From Desulfoluna limicola (GTDB lineage Bacteria > Desulfobacterota > Desulfobacteria > Desulfobacterales > Desulfolunaceae): a stretch of 64,000 bases of DNA. Positions 1-7,813 of the stretch are shown here, in pieces; the first letter of the stretch is position 1, and every line of letters begins with the position of its first letter. A program made the translations under genes and the position numbers. Where the stretch lies: the NCBI RefSeq assembly GCF_021654575.1, contig NZ_AP024488.1:4549501-4613500 (forward strand). The letters run 5' to 3'. Under the pieces are notes generated by a model that saw nothing but the letters and a program-made list of their open reading frames with translations, was not told the DNA's origin and made no database searches.

Positions 1-2
1 CG

Positions 3-584
3 GCCATGGAAACCTGGCAGGACAAAAACCTCTACCTCCAGAGCCTCTCCTCCTTTGTCACAAAGTTCATGACAGTCCCTCGCCACATGCTCCTGGCCCT
101 TGACAGCAAAAGCGCTGACTCTCTTTACGAGGAGGTGCATGCCATGAAAGGGGCATCGGCCAACCTCTGCATGACTGACATCAATAAAACCTGCGAAGCT
201 CTCTCCCCCCTGCTGGCCACTGGAAAAACGGAGGCTATACGCGCCTTGATTGTCAGCCTCGACAGCGCCTTCAGCGCCCTTTGCCGGGACATTCCGCCAG
301 CCCCAGAGGAGACCACGGCCTCGCCTCATCCCCCGCCCGCTATCCCTGCCGATAAAGTCCAGACCTGGTTTCAGGAGCTGTTAAACGGCCTGGCTTCAGA
401 CAACCCTGACCAGGTAGACCCCCTGCTTACCGCCGAGACTGCATGCATATCCACGGCACACCTCAAAGAGATTCAAGCCAAGGTGGATGTTTTTAACTTC
501 CGGGGGGCTGAAGATGCCGCACGCAAAGCGGCCCATGCGATGGGAATCAACCTGAATGGGAGAGCTGATGGTGCAGAGACATAA
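3..584 (+). CDS. Hpt-domain phosphotransfer protein or 3' end of a hybrid kinase (5' end may lie outside window)
   Basis: The reading frame is open to the left edge of the window, so this may be the tail of a larger hybrid sensor kinase; the first ATG in view is at 6. Residue His45 (counted from that ATG) lies in HAMKGASANL, which matches the H-x-x-K-G phospho-acceptor helix of histidine phosphotransfer (Hpt) domains. A proline-rich linker (about residues 98-115) leads to a C-terminal helical part I do not recognise. The stop overlaps the start of the next gene, a REC/HD-GYP response regulator, so the two are probably co-translated and could form a phosphorelay ending in c-di-GMP turnover. 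The Hpt call is sound; whether the protein is free-standing is unknown. Confidence 0.75.
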   Translation, partial: AMETWQDKNLYLQSLSSFVTKFMTVPRHMLLALDSKSADSLYEEVHAMKGASANLCMTDINKTCEALSPLLATGKTEAIRALIVSLDSAFSALCRDIPPAPEETTASPHPPPAIPADKVQTWFQELLNGLASDNPDQVDPLLTAETACISTAHLKEIQAKVDVFNFRGAEDAARKAAHAMGINLNGRADGAET

Positions 585-1590
585 AATTCTTGCTGTGGAT
601 GATGAACCCAGCAACCTCCAGATCATCCGACTTCTTTTGAAAGAGACCTATGACCTTGCATTCGCCACAAGCGGCGAGGAGGGGCTCGTTGCCGCAACCA
701 AACATCAGCCGGACCTCCTGCTTCTCGATGTGATGATGCCAGGCTTAAACGGGCACGACCTGTGCCGCACCCTGAAGGAAGATCCCCGTACACGGAGCAT
801 CCCCATCATCTTTGTCACGGCCATGGGGGATGTGGAAGATGAGCAAAAAGGCTTGCAGCTGGGAGCCGTGGACTACATCACCAAGCCCATCAGCCCACCC
901 ATTTTAAAAGCTCGGGTAGCCACACACCTATCCCTGTACGACCACAACCGGACCCTCGAGAACGCCGTGGCCCAACGAACCAAAGAACTTCAGACGAGTC
1001 GACTGAAAGTCATTCAGCGTCTGGGACGTGCATCGGAATACAAGGATGACGAAACCGGCGCACACATCATCCGCATGAGCCACTACTCACGCATGGCAGC
1101 ACTCTCTGCAGGTATCTCCCAGGAAGAGGCCGAGCGACTCTTCAACGCGGCCCCCATGCACGATCTCGGAAAAATAGGCATTCCCGACAAAATTCTCCAG
1201 AAAAAAGGGCCCCTCAATGATGAGGAGTGGGCCTTGATGAAACGCCACCCGGTGATTGGCGCTGAGATCATCGGAGAAGATGACTCCGAGCTTTTGAGAG
1301 ATGCGCGCATCATTGCCTTGAGCCACCACGAAAAATGGGATGGCTCCGGTTATCCCCATGGGCTTGCCGGGGAGGCTATCCCGTTTAAAGGGCGTATTGT
1401 GGCCCTGGCCGATGTGTTTGACGCCCTTACCAGCAAGCGGCCCTACAAAGAAGCCTGGCCCATGCACAGGGCCATGAAACTGATCTCCGAAGAGGCTGGA
1501 GCTCACTTTGACCCGATGCTTGTCAAGGCCTTTGTAAAAGTCGAAAAGCACCTCAGGTGGGTTCTGGATAAATGGGGGGACAAAAAATGA
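568..1590 (+). CDS. Response regulator with HD-GYP domain (c-di-GMP phosphodiesterase type)
   Basis: 340 aa. An N-terminal receiver domain (about 1-120) has the acidic pair DD11-12, phospho-acceptor Asp54 in LLLDVMMP and Lys106 in ITKP. A coiled linker (about 125-150) joins it to an HD-GYP domain with His198-Asp199 (MHDLGKIGIPD) and Gly261-Tyr262-Pro263 (DGSGYP), the signatures of cyclic-di-GMP hydrolases. I chose ATG 568 because GGGAGAG lies just upstream; an in-frame ATG at 556 has no such site. The gene overlaps the Hpt frame by 17 bp and is followed after 183 bp by a close paralogue. Family knowledge predicts phosphorylation-controlled c-di-GMP degradation in the cytoplasm. Confidence 0.9.
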   Translation: MVQRHKILAVDDEPSNLQIIRLLLKETYDLAFATSGEEGLVAATKHQPDLLLLDVMMPGLNGHDLCRTLKEDPRTRSIPIIFVTAMGDVEDEQKGLQLGAVDYITKPISPPILKARVATHLSLYDHNRTLENAVAQRTKELQTSRLKVIQRLGRASEYKDDETGAHIIRMSHYSRMAALSAGISQEEAERLFNAAPMHDLGKIGIPDKILQKKGPLNDEEWALMKRHPVIGAEIIGEDDSELLRDARIIALSHHEKWDGSGYPHGLAGEAIPFKGRIVALADVFDALTSKRPYKEAWPMHRAMKLISEEAGAHFDPMLVKAFVKVEKHLRWVLDKWGDKK

Positions 1591-1773
1591 GGCCTGTCTC
1601 TGAATAGCCCCGGTTGGTAAAAGGGCTCCCCCCTGGCCCGATATCATTGTCGGAAACGTCCGGTGGAAACAGGCAACGCATTGGTTATCAGATGCGTCAA
1701 AAAAGCAGTCCCCGTCAGGTCCGTTACGCTGGCGTCTTGAATAAAACCCGGCAGCTTCAACAGGAGATCGGTC

Positions 1774-2862
1774 GTGGAAAAATGGACCATTCTAATCGTG
1801 GATGACGAACCCATCAACCGGGAGGTCATCAAGCATATCCTTAAGGCTCACTACAACCTGATTTTCGCCGAAAATGGTTTCAAAGCGCTGGCCCTTGCCT
1901 CAAGCCAACTCCCCGACCTCATCCTTTTAGATGTGATGATGCCGGAAATGAACGGCTACCAAGCCTGCCGCTCCCTGAAAAAAGACCCGAGGACCCGGAA
2001 CATCCCCGTTATCTTCGTCACGGCCATGACGGAGACGGATGATGAGAAAACTGGCTTGGAAATCGGTGCTGCGGATTACATTACCAAGCCCATCAGCCCC
2101 CCCATCCTCAAGGCCCGCATTGCCACCCACCTTGCACTCTACAATCAAAACAGAACCCTGGACGCAAAGGTGAGGGCACGAACCATCGAACTCAACAACA
2201 CCCGCCTGGAGATTATCCAACGGCTGGGAAGGGCCTCGGAATACAAAGACGATGAAACGGGTCTCCATATTTTGCGCATGAGCCACTACGCCCGCCTTTT
2301 GGGCGAGGCCATCGGCCTCGATGAGGTGGAGGTGGATCGCCTTTACAACGCCGCCCCCATGCATGACATCGGAAAAATTGGCATCCCGGACAACATTCTC
2401 CAGAAGCCAAGGGCACTCACCAGAGAGGAGTGGAATATCATGAAGCGCCACCCGAAAATCGGTGCTGAAATTATCGGGGACAACCCCTCCCCCCTTCTCC
2501 AGATGGCCAGATCCATTGCCCTTACCCACCACGAACGCTCCGACGGAAGCGGCTACCCGCGCCGCCTGAAAAATGAAGAGATCCCCATCGAAGGCCGCAT
2601 CATTGCCGTGGCCGATGTCTTTGACGCCCTGACATCCAAGCGGCCTTACAAAGACGCCTGGCCCATCAGCAAGGCCTTGGCGTACCTCCAGAAAGAAGCG
2701 GGGACCCTCTTTGATTCACACCTGATCACCCGATTCATGACCATCATCGACCGCGTTGTCGCCATCAAAGAGCGCCTTGCAGACCACCCCTCCCCGTTTG
2801 GCCCCTCAACACCCGGAACAGCGGCAAAAAAACACCCCATAAACCCCTCAAACCAAGAGTAA
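1774..2862 (+). CDS. Response regulator with HD-GYP domain, paralogue of the preceding gene
   Basis: 362 aa, beginning with GTG at 1774 preceded by AGGAG at 1762-1766. It has the same architecture as its neighbour: receiver domain with Asp53 (LLDVMMPEMNG) and Lys105 (YITKP), a short coiled linker, and an HD-GYP domain with His197-Asp198 (MHDIGKIGIPD) and Gly260-Tyr261-Pro262. Long stretches such as QRLGRASEYKDDETG and TSKRPYKDAWP match the neighbour almost exactly, so the pair arose by tandem duplication. The tail after about residue 325 is longer, low in complexity and rich in Pro, Ser and Lys. It probably degrades c-di-GMP under control of a sensor kinase; which kinase is not shown. Confidence 0.9.
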   Translation: MEKWTILIVDDEPINREVIKHILKAHYNLIFAENGFKALALASSQLPDLILLDVMMPEMNGYQACRSLKKDPRTRNIPVIFVTAMTETDDEKTGLEIGAADYITKPISPPILKARIATHLALYNQNRTLDAKVRARTIELNNTRLEIIQRLGRASEYKDDETGLHILRMSHYARLLGEAIGLDEVEVDRLYNAAPMHDIGKIGIPDNILQKPRALTREEWNIMKRHPKIGAEIIGDNPSPLLQMARSIALTHHERSDGSGYPRRLKNEEIPIEGRIIAVADVFDALTSKRPYKDAWPISKALAYLQKEAGTLFDSHLITRFMTIIDRVVAIKERLADHPSPFGPSTPGTAAKKHPINPSNQE

Positions 2863-3021
2863 GCGACACAAAACCCAGAATCACATAAGAAAACCCGCCC
2901 ATTGTTCATAACTTTCGTGGCATCACCCAACCATCCAGACCGTAGCTGCATTAACTGCGTGAGAAAGGGCACATGGCGGTTCCCTGGTTAAATCAGCCAT
3001 GACCGAATTTTCAACTCATTC

Positions 3022-3050
3022 TTGACATTAAATGAACGATCATTTACTAA
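3022..3050 (+). promoter_or_regulatory. Promoter with embedded TetR-type operator
   Basis: TTGACA (3022-3027) is followed after 17 bp by TACTAA (3045-3050). The spacer holds the 18-bp inverted repeat TAAATGA-ACGA-TCATTTA (3029-3046). Three further copies with the same arm length and 4-bp spacer lie at 3804, 3937 and 4189, which suggests autoregulation by the TetR protein starting at 3057. Confidence 0.6.
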
Positions 3051-3056
3051 ACTCCC

Positions 3057-3632
3057 ATGAGACCTAAAGATGAAAACAAACGCGAGGCCATCCTCAACTC
3101 CGCCATGGTGTTGATCAACACCTATGGCCTTGCCCACACCTCCATGTCCAAGATCGCCAGGGAAGCAGGCGTTTCCCCTGCCACCATCTACATCTATTTC
3201 GAAAACAAGGATCACCTTCTCACCTCCCTTTATGTGGAAGTCAAACGGGAGATGAGTCATGCCATCCTTGACAGCCTGGACGACGACCTCGAGATCCGGG
3301 ACGCTTTTCGCCTGATGTGGGAAAACCTCTATGCGTACTACCTCGCCTACCCGGACCATTTTGTTTTCGCCGAACAGTTCTGCAACGCCCCCATCGTGGA
3401 CTCTGTGCAGCAGGAAGAAGTGGAAGGATTCTTTGCCCCCTTCACACGCCTCATCGAGCGCGGCCAGGAAGAGGGGGTTCTCAAGGATGTCCCTATGGAC
3501 CTCCTTGTGGCCTTCGCCTTTCACCCCCTCACCCAGTTGGCAAAGCAACACGTCAAAGAGGGTATTGCCATGGACGATGAAGGCCTGGAAGCGGCCTTCT
3601 CCTGCGCCTGGGATGCGGTGTCCAGGGGATAA
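3057..3632 (+). CDS. TetR/AcrR family transcriptional regulator
   Basis: 191 aa. The N-terminal helix-turn-helix (about residues 10-55) contains GLAHTSMSKIAREAGVS and the typical TIYIYFENKDHLL segment of the TetR family. The C-terminal ligand-binding domain is all-helical and ligand unknown. ATG 3057 follows directly on a promoter that contains an operator-like inverted repeat, so negative autoregulation is likely. The same repeat recurs before the divergent stretch leading to the hydrolase gene at 4380, making that gene the most plausible target. No efflux or fatty-acid gene is adjacent that would reveal the effector. Confidence 0.92.
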   Translation: MRPKDENKREAILNSAMVLINTYGLAHTSMSKIAREAGVSPATIYIYFENKDHLLTSLYVEVKREMSHAILDSLDDDLEIRDAFRLMWENLYAYYLAYPDHFVFAEQFCNAPIVDSVQQEEVEGFFAPFTRLIERGQEEGVLKDVPMDLLVAFAFHPLTQLAKQHVKEGIAMDDEGLEAAFSCAWDAVSRG

Positions 3633-3803
3633 CTCCCTGGACACCAGGTTGCAAATGCTCACACCCGTCAGCGAATGAAGCCCGCTGAATAACATGAAGT
3701 ACACACACCCCTCCCCCGGGGCTCAGAAAAGCGGGGCCATTTCCGGGCTTGGATGCATAGGGTTTTCCAGATCAATGTGTTATCGGTTGCCTGCAAATTA
3801 AAA

Positions 3804-3821
3804 TAAACGAATATTCACTTA
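3804..3821. promoter_or_regulatory. Degenerate TetR-type operator copy
   Basis: TAAACGA-ATAT-TCACTTA: 7-bp arms, 4-bp spacer, two mismatches between the arms. Same geometry as the operator at 3029-3046. Confidence 0.45.
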
Positions 3822-3936
3822 AGAATGGCAATGACGAAAACACTCAGCCCGTTTCATTCGTTCCCTCAGTAATACTGAGGAACTTTGGATCGATGAAAGA
3901 AAATGTGAAGCGCACTCAGTTTTCAGACAAAAGTAA

Positions 3937-3954
3937 TAACTAAACGTTCATTTA
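3937..3954. promoter_or_regulatory. Degenerate TetR-type operator copy
   Basis: TAACTAA-ACGT-TCATTTA: the right arm is identical to that at 3040-3046, the left arm is diverged. Same 18-bp geometry. Confidence 0.4.
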
Positions 3955-4188
3955 ATTGATTTTATCGCGGGATTCTTGATGATTAGATCTGCCTTGGGCA
4001 CTGCGCTGAAGGGTGAGGGCTTCAAAAAGAATCCCAGGTCATGGGTGATCTCACACAGAGGCAGGCCCCCAAACTACTCAATATCAGATGAATCATATTC
4101 ACCGATGAAACATCAGACCGTGCCATTGTGAAAAATAATACACCGCGGGGCCAGGAAGTATCGACAGCATCTTTTCAGACAACCTCAT

Positions 4189-4206
4189 TAAACGATCATT
4201 CGTTTA
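4189..4206. promoter_or_regulatory. Perfect TetR-type operator copy
   Basis: TAAACGA-TCAT-TCGTTTA is a perfect inverted repeat, extended by one more T/A pair on each side (4188-4207). It lies about 170 bp before the hydrolase start at 4380 and is the best copy of the operator family, so it probably controls that gene. Confidence 0.6.
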
Positions 4207-4379
4207 ATATATGATTACCGGAACAATATGACTATTAAAGAAGAGCCGTACGCCAGAAATTCTTCTGACCATCGGTCTCATTCTGAATGGGTGAGTCGAA
4301 AACAACACGCTCTCGCCTGTCCACATACTTTAACAAACGTACATTCATTTATCATAAACACAGACAAAAACATCAACCT

Positions 4380-5579
4380 ATGGACAGTCACAGCGGTTTT
4401 CAGGCCCATGCCGAGAGTCTTTACACAGCCCTCGTGTTGACCCTTTCTTTTATTACAATCGGATGCACCCAGAGCTCCGACACTAGCCCAAGGACTCGCA
4501 TGAAACACTCTCCCCAATACCAAAACAACACATTCAACAACCATCATCCCACGTCTCTGGCCCCTCCATCATGGAACCGGATGCTCGCCTCATACATCTT
4601 CGGCACGGAGGAACGGTTTCCGACCACCGCCCTCCCTGTTGCGCCCATCCCAGAAGATCAATTCAGGGGCAAAGCTGCCACCTCCCTTTCGGTTACATGG
4701 CTTGGTCACTCCACGGCCCTCATTGAAATCGAAGGAAAAAGGATTCTCACCGATCCGGTCTTTGCCAGGCGCGTCTCTCCCCTGCCCTTCCTGGGGCCCA
4801 AGCGCTTTTATGAGGAGATGCCGATAAAGCTGGAAACGCTCCCAGAGCTTGACCTCGTCATCATTTCCCACAACCACTACGACCACCTCGACAAAGGGAC
4901 CATACAAGCCATCCACCAGAAGAGCCGAAGGTTTCTCGTTCCGCTGGGGATCGGGCCATCACTGATACGATGGGGCGTCAATCAAGAGAAGATTACCGAA
5001 ATGGACTGGTGGGATGAGGTACGCATTGATGACAGCCTGCGTGTGGCCGCCACTCCCTCCCGACACTTCTCGGGAAGAGGGCTCTTTGACCGAAACAAAA
5101 CCCTCTGGTGCTCCTGGGCCCTTCTGGGCGATACACAGCGCCTGTTCTTCAGCGGCGATTCCGGCTATTTTGATGGATTCAAAACAATTGGAGAAAAGTA
5201 CGGCCCCTTTGACATCACCCTCATCGAGTGCGGCGCTTACAGCAGCCATTGGGCCCCGATTCACATGGTGCCGGAAGAGAGCGCCCAGGCGCATCAGGAC
5301 CTCAAAGGCCGGTTGATGATGCCCATCCACTGGGGGACCTTCAACCTTGCCCTGCATGACTGGCGAGACCCCATGAAACGGCTCCACAATGCGGCATCAC
5401 TAGCCAACATGTCCGTTGTCACCCCTGTCCCCGGGGAAACAATAGACAACGACACACCGCCGTCACGCGCGGCATGGTGGCGCACTGATCTTAAAAGCGC
5501 CTCCGGCGGCCCTGTCGGCGGCCAGACTTTTGAAAAGTTGGATAAACAGGTTTCAGGTAGGAACTTGGAACGGATGTAG
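4380..5579 (+). CDS. Metallo-beta-lactamase fold hydrolase, NAPE-PLD-like, probable lipoprotein
   Basis: 399 aa from the ATG at 4380. This start gives a hydrophobic signal segment ending ITIGC-TQSS, an imperfect lipobox; a longer frame from 4287 would bury it. The core carries SHNHYDHLD, the HxHxDH zinc motif, followed by SGDSGYF and a PIHWGTF segment, as in the N-acylphosphatidylethanolamine phospholipase D-like branch of the metallo-beta-lactamase fold. It is probably anchored in the cell envelope; substrate unknown. The last 26 or so codons (from 5499) are not family sequence: they are translated from a copy of the extragenic repeat (module D), so the natural C-terminus has been replaced or extended. 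Operator copies upstream suggest control by the TetR protein. Confidence 0.82.
   Translation: MDSHSGFQAHAESLYTALVLTLSFITIGCTQSSDTSPRTRMKHSPQYQNNTFNNHHPTSLAPPSWNRMLASYIFGTEERFPTTALPVAPIPEDQFRGKAATSLSVTWLGHSTALIEIEGKRILTDPVFARRVSPLPFLGPKRFYEEMPIKLETLPELDLVIISHNHYDHLDKGTIQAIHQKSRRFLVPLGIGPSLIRWGVNQEKITEMDWWDEVRIDDSLRVAATPSRHFSGRGLFDRNKTLWCSWALLGDTQRLFFSGDSGYFDGFKTIGEKYGPFDITLIECGAYSSHWAPIHMVPEESAQAHQDLKGRLMMPIHWGTFNLALHDWRDPMKRLHNAASLANMSVVTPVPGETIDNDTPPSRAAWWRTDLKSASGGPVGGQTFEKLDKQVSGRNLERM
5499..5553 (+). repeat. Extragenic palindromic element, module D, overlapping a gene 3' end
   Basis: Starts with the cap GCCTCCGGCGG, then CCCTGtCGGcGGCCAG and ACTTTTGAAAAGTTGGA, the D hairpin in slightly diverged form, ending near AACAGGTTT. 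It lies inside the open reading frame of the upstream hydrolase and encodes its last residues. Confidence 0.75.
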
Positions 5580-5722
5580 TAAAAAGGTCGGTGGGTAACA
5601 AACTCAAAAACCTTGAGACGAAGCGTCATGACAACCTGCTTTCGAGGTGTTTTAGCCCAATATGGCTTCGACGCCGGAGGTACGTTTTTTATACATCAAA
5701 AGTCACTATTGAGCTCAAAGTT

Positions 5723-5891
5723 ACCTCCGGAGGCCCGGCGGGGAGCCAAGCCCTTGAAAAGTTTTACAAACAGACCTTGAAGATAGTTTTGATGGCTCAA
5801 GCTTTGGTGATTTATCATGTGCCGCCGACCTTTCAATTCTGCAACAGAAAAGTTTTTGCGGAGCTTTTTCAAAACGCGACCCGCCGGAGGC
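5723..5891. repeat. Extragenic palindromic element, composite D(+)...C(-)
   Basis: Left end is a diverged D module (5723-5777). Right end is a C module in inverse orientation, finishing CCGCCGGAGGC at 5881-5891. The interior, including GATGGCTCAAGC and GTGATTTATCATGTG, resembles that of the composite at 49884-50061, so these are two copies of one composite element. It sits 18 bp beyond the stop codon of the minus-strand gene at 5910. Confidence 0.75.
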
Positions 5892-5909
5892 ATCGCTGAA
5901 TGGTTGCCA

Positions 5910-6692
5910 TCAAAAAGAGAAGACCGACGTGGGGAGGTGTTGTTTGGCGGCGGTGATGGAGGTGTTGCTGCCGTTCAGCACGCTGTAGGCGGCTTCAAGG
6001 GCGAGGTCGGGGGTGTTGTTCTCTTCACTCAGGTGGGCGAGAACAAGGTGCTTGAGGCGGCTCCTGTCGAGGTCATCGAGAAGGGTGGCGGCCTCTTCGT
6101 TGGAGAGATGGCCCACCCGGCTTCGCACGCGCTGCTTCAGGGGCCAGGGGTAGTTGGGGTTGGCGTAGAGGAGGTCCGGGTCGTGGTTGGACTCCATCAC
6201 CAGGGCATCGCAGCCTGAGAGGTGCTCTTTGACGAGGTGCCCGGCCACACCGAGGTCCGTGGCAACGCCGAGAACGGACCCACCGGTGGTAACACGAAAA
6301 CCCGAGGCGTCGGCCGCATCATGGGAGATGGAGAAGGGATGAATCTCCATGGAGCCGACGGTAAAGCGAGTGCCGCACACCATGATTTCAACATCCATGG
6401 CCTTGGTTTTCCCGAGCTTTTTTGTGGATCCCGCAAAGGTCGCCTCGGTGATGAACAGAGGGATCCCGAACCTCCGGCACACAATGCCGGCCCCACTCAC
6501 ATGGTCCGTGTGCTCATGGGAGACCACCACCGCAGAAAGGGACGTCGGGTCCAGCTCCCGGTCCGCCATCCGCCGCTCAAGCTCCCTTCCGGAAAGCCCG
6601 CAGTCAAACAGCACAGCCGTATCCCCACCCTTGACATAAAGGGCGTTTCCCTTGCTCCCGCTGGCAAGCTGACAAAAACAATTCTCTGACAT
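5910..6692 (-). CDS. YycJ/WalJ-type metallo-beta-lactamase fold hydrolase
   Basis: 260 aa. MSENCFCQLASGSKGN is the usual start of the YycJ family, and SHEHTDHVSG supplies the HxHxDH metal site; later His and Asp residues (SISHDAADASG, ATDLG, ESNHD) complete the fold. Relatives are exonuclease-like single-domain metallo-beta-lactamases. The ATG at 6692 follows GGATGAGA; an in-frame ATG at 6707 is possible. The open frame continues to 6902 only because it reads through the repeat element upstream, so the longer start is rejected. Cytoplasmic; no obvious operon partner, with dut lying upstream beyond the repeat. Confidence 0.88.
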   Translation of the reverse strand: MSENCFCQLASGSKGNALYVKGGDTAVLFDCGLSGRELERRMADRELDPTSLSAVVVSHEHTDHVSGAGIVCRRFGIPLFITEATFAGSTKKLGKTKAMDVEIMVCGTRFTVGSMEIHPFSISHDAADASGFRVTTGGSVLGVATDLGVAGHLVKEHLSGCDALVMESNHDPDLLYANPNYPWPLKQRVRSRVGHLSNEEAATLLDDLDRSRLKHLVLAHLSEENNTPDLALEAAYSVLNGSNTSITAAKQHLPTSVFSF

Positions 6693-6723
6693 CACATTCT
6701 CATCCATGGTTATAAAACTCTTT

Positions 6724-7000
6724 GCCTCCGGCGGCCAGGGGATGATCCCCTGGACCCCAGGTTTGCGAATGCTCCCACCCCTCGGGGTGATCACATTTAC
6801 TGACGGGCTGCACGCTGTACCCGTGGACAACGACCTCAACGGAAGGTTTTCATCGAAAGACCTGAAGCTTTGGGTCTTGCGACAATCAAGGCAACACCCC
6901 AAACTCGGCGCGAATGCGCAAGCGACACCTCATGAAGTTCCGTACCCCGTATCGCATTCGCCATCAGGTTTCGAGGTGCCCCCACCTCGCCGCCGGAGGC
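6724..7000. repeat. Extragenic palindromic element, composite A(+)...B(-)
   Basis: Left end: cap, then CCAGGGGATGATCCCCTGG (module A hairpin), ACCCCAGG and the core beginning TTTGCGAATGC, with a shortened loop. Right end: inverse module B with CGAGGTGCCCCCACCTCG and cap ending at 7000. It fills the 318-bp gap between dut and the YycJ gene; the rest of the gap shows nothing else. Confidence 0.8.
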
Positions 7001-7010
7001 AGGCTCTTCC

Positions 7011-7469
7011 CTACACGCCGGTGTGGCCGAAGCCGCCTTCGCCGCGTTCGGTGGTTTCGAGTTCATCCACCACGGTGATCCGGGCCTGCCAGACGCGGGT
7101 GATGATCATCTGGGCGATGCGTTCGTTCCTGTTGATAACAAAGGGGTCGGAGCCAAAATTGATAAGGGCAACCTTGACCTCGCCTCTGTAATCGCTGTCG
7201 ATGGTACCCGGGGCGTTGACGATGCCGATGCCGTGTTTGACGGCCAGGCCGCTACGTGGGCGGATCTGGGCTTCAAAGCCTTTGGGCAGGGCCATGGAGA
7301 AGCCGGTGGGCACCAGAACAACACCACCGGGGGCGATGGTCATGGGCTCATCGTTTGCGGCGTGAATATCCATGCCGGCGGCCTCTTCGGTCATGTACTT
7401 CGGCAAGGGGACATCGCTGTTTTTATGCGGGGCAAGGCGCTTGAAGGCCACCCGGGGACTGTCGGTCAT
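7011..7469 (-). CDS. dut: Deoxyuridine 5'-triphosphate nucleotidohydrolase (dUTPase)
   Basis: 152 aa, the usual length for trimeric dUTPase. All five family motifs are visible: AAGMDIHAA, RPRSGLAVKHGI, GTIDSDYRGEV, RNERIAQMII and the C-terminal GFGHTGV. It converts dUTP to dUMP and pyrophosphate, keeping uracil out of DNA and feeding thymidylate synthesis. ATG 7469 is preceded by CTGGAGC; the frame extends upstream only through repeat sequence. It lies downstream of the terminator that closes the rimP-to-M16 operon, with repeat elements on both sides, so it is probably transcribed alone. Confidence 0.95.
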   Translation of the reverse strand: MTDSPRVAFKRLAPHKNSDVPLPKYMTEEAAGMDIHAANDEPMTIAPGGVVLVPTGFSMALPKGFEAQIRPRSGLAVKHGIGIVNAPGTIDSDYRGEVKVALINFGSDPFVINRNERIAQMIITRVWQARITVVDELETTERGEGGFGHTGV

Positions 7470-7504
7470 ATAAGCTCCAGGATTGGTTTCTTGGGGTTTA
7501 AAAA

Positions 7505-7680
7505 GCCTCCGGCGGCGAGGTGGGGCACCTCGAAACCTGAAGGCGAACGCTCTTCGGGTGTCGCAACACATCGGTCTTCTTATCCGCATTCGCGCTAAGG
7601 CCAAAGAGACTCACGCATCATCCCAAGCGCCGGCATTTAGATCAGGCAAACGTTTGGCTCCCGGCAGGGCCGCCGAAGGC
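7505..7680. repeat. Extragenic palindromic element, composite B(+)...D(-)
   Basis: Left: cap plus CGAGGTGGGGCACCTCG (module B). Right: inverse module D with CAAACGTTTGGCTC and CCGGCAGGGCCGCCG. The interior keeps only traces of the core (GGCGAACGC ... GCATTCGC). It occupies most of the gap between dut and the M16 gene; the remainder holds the terminator at 7739. Confidence 0.75.
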
Positions 7681-7738
7681 GTTTCCGTGACCATGAGCTG
7701 AACAATCACTAAAAAAAACTACCGTAGCAGCCAGAGAC

Positions 7739-7776
7739 AAAAAAAGGTACCCCCAGAAGGGAGGTACCTTTTTTTC
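7739..7776 (-). terminator. Bidirectional intrinsic terminator closing the rimP-M16 operon
   Basis: AAAAAAGGTACC(CCC)-AGAA-(GGGA)GGTACCTTTTTTT: a strong hairpin with T-runs on either strand, 38 bp past the M16 stop codon. Confidence 0.85.
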
Positions 7777-7813
7777 ATATCAAACGGTCCGATCGGCGAA
7801 TGGGGCTTGCCAA

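Larger units (their letters stand above)
3633..4379. other. Gene-free regulatory stretch with three operator copies
   Basis: 747 bp without a convincing gene between the TetR regulator and the lipoprotein hydrolase. It holds three 18-bp inverted repeats matching the operator in front of the TetR gene (3804-3821, 3937-3954, 4189-4206), listed separately. A 70-codon frame at 4228 has no ribosome-binding site and unremarkable composition and is not called. Confidence 0.6.

Noticed and set aside
4228..4440. 70-codon plus-strand frame before the lipoprotein hydrolase
   Set aside because: Overlaps the hydrolase start in another frame and has no ribosome-binding site.
6708..6902. N-terminal extension of the YycJ-type protein
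   Set aside because: The extra codons are translated repeat element; family N-terminus starts at 6692.
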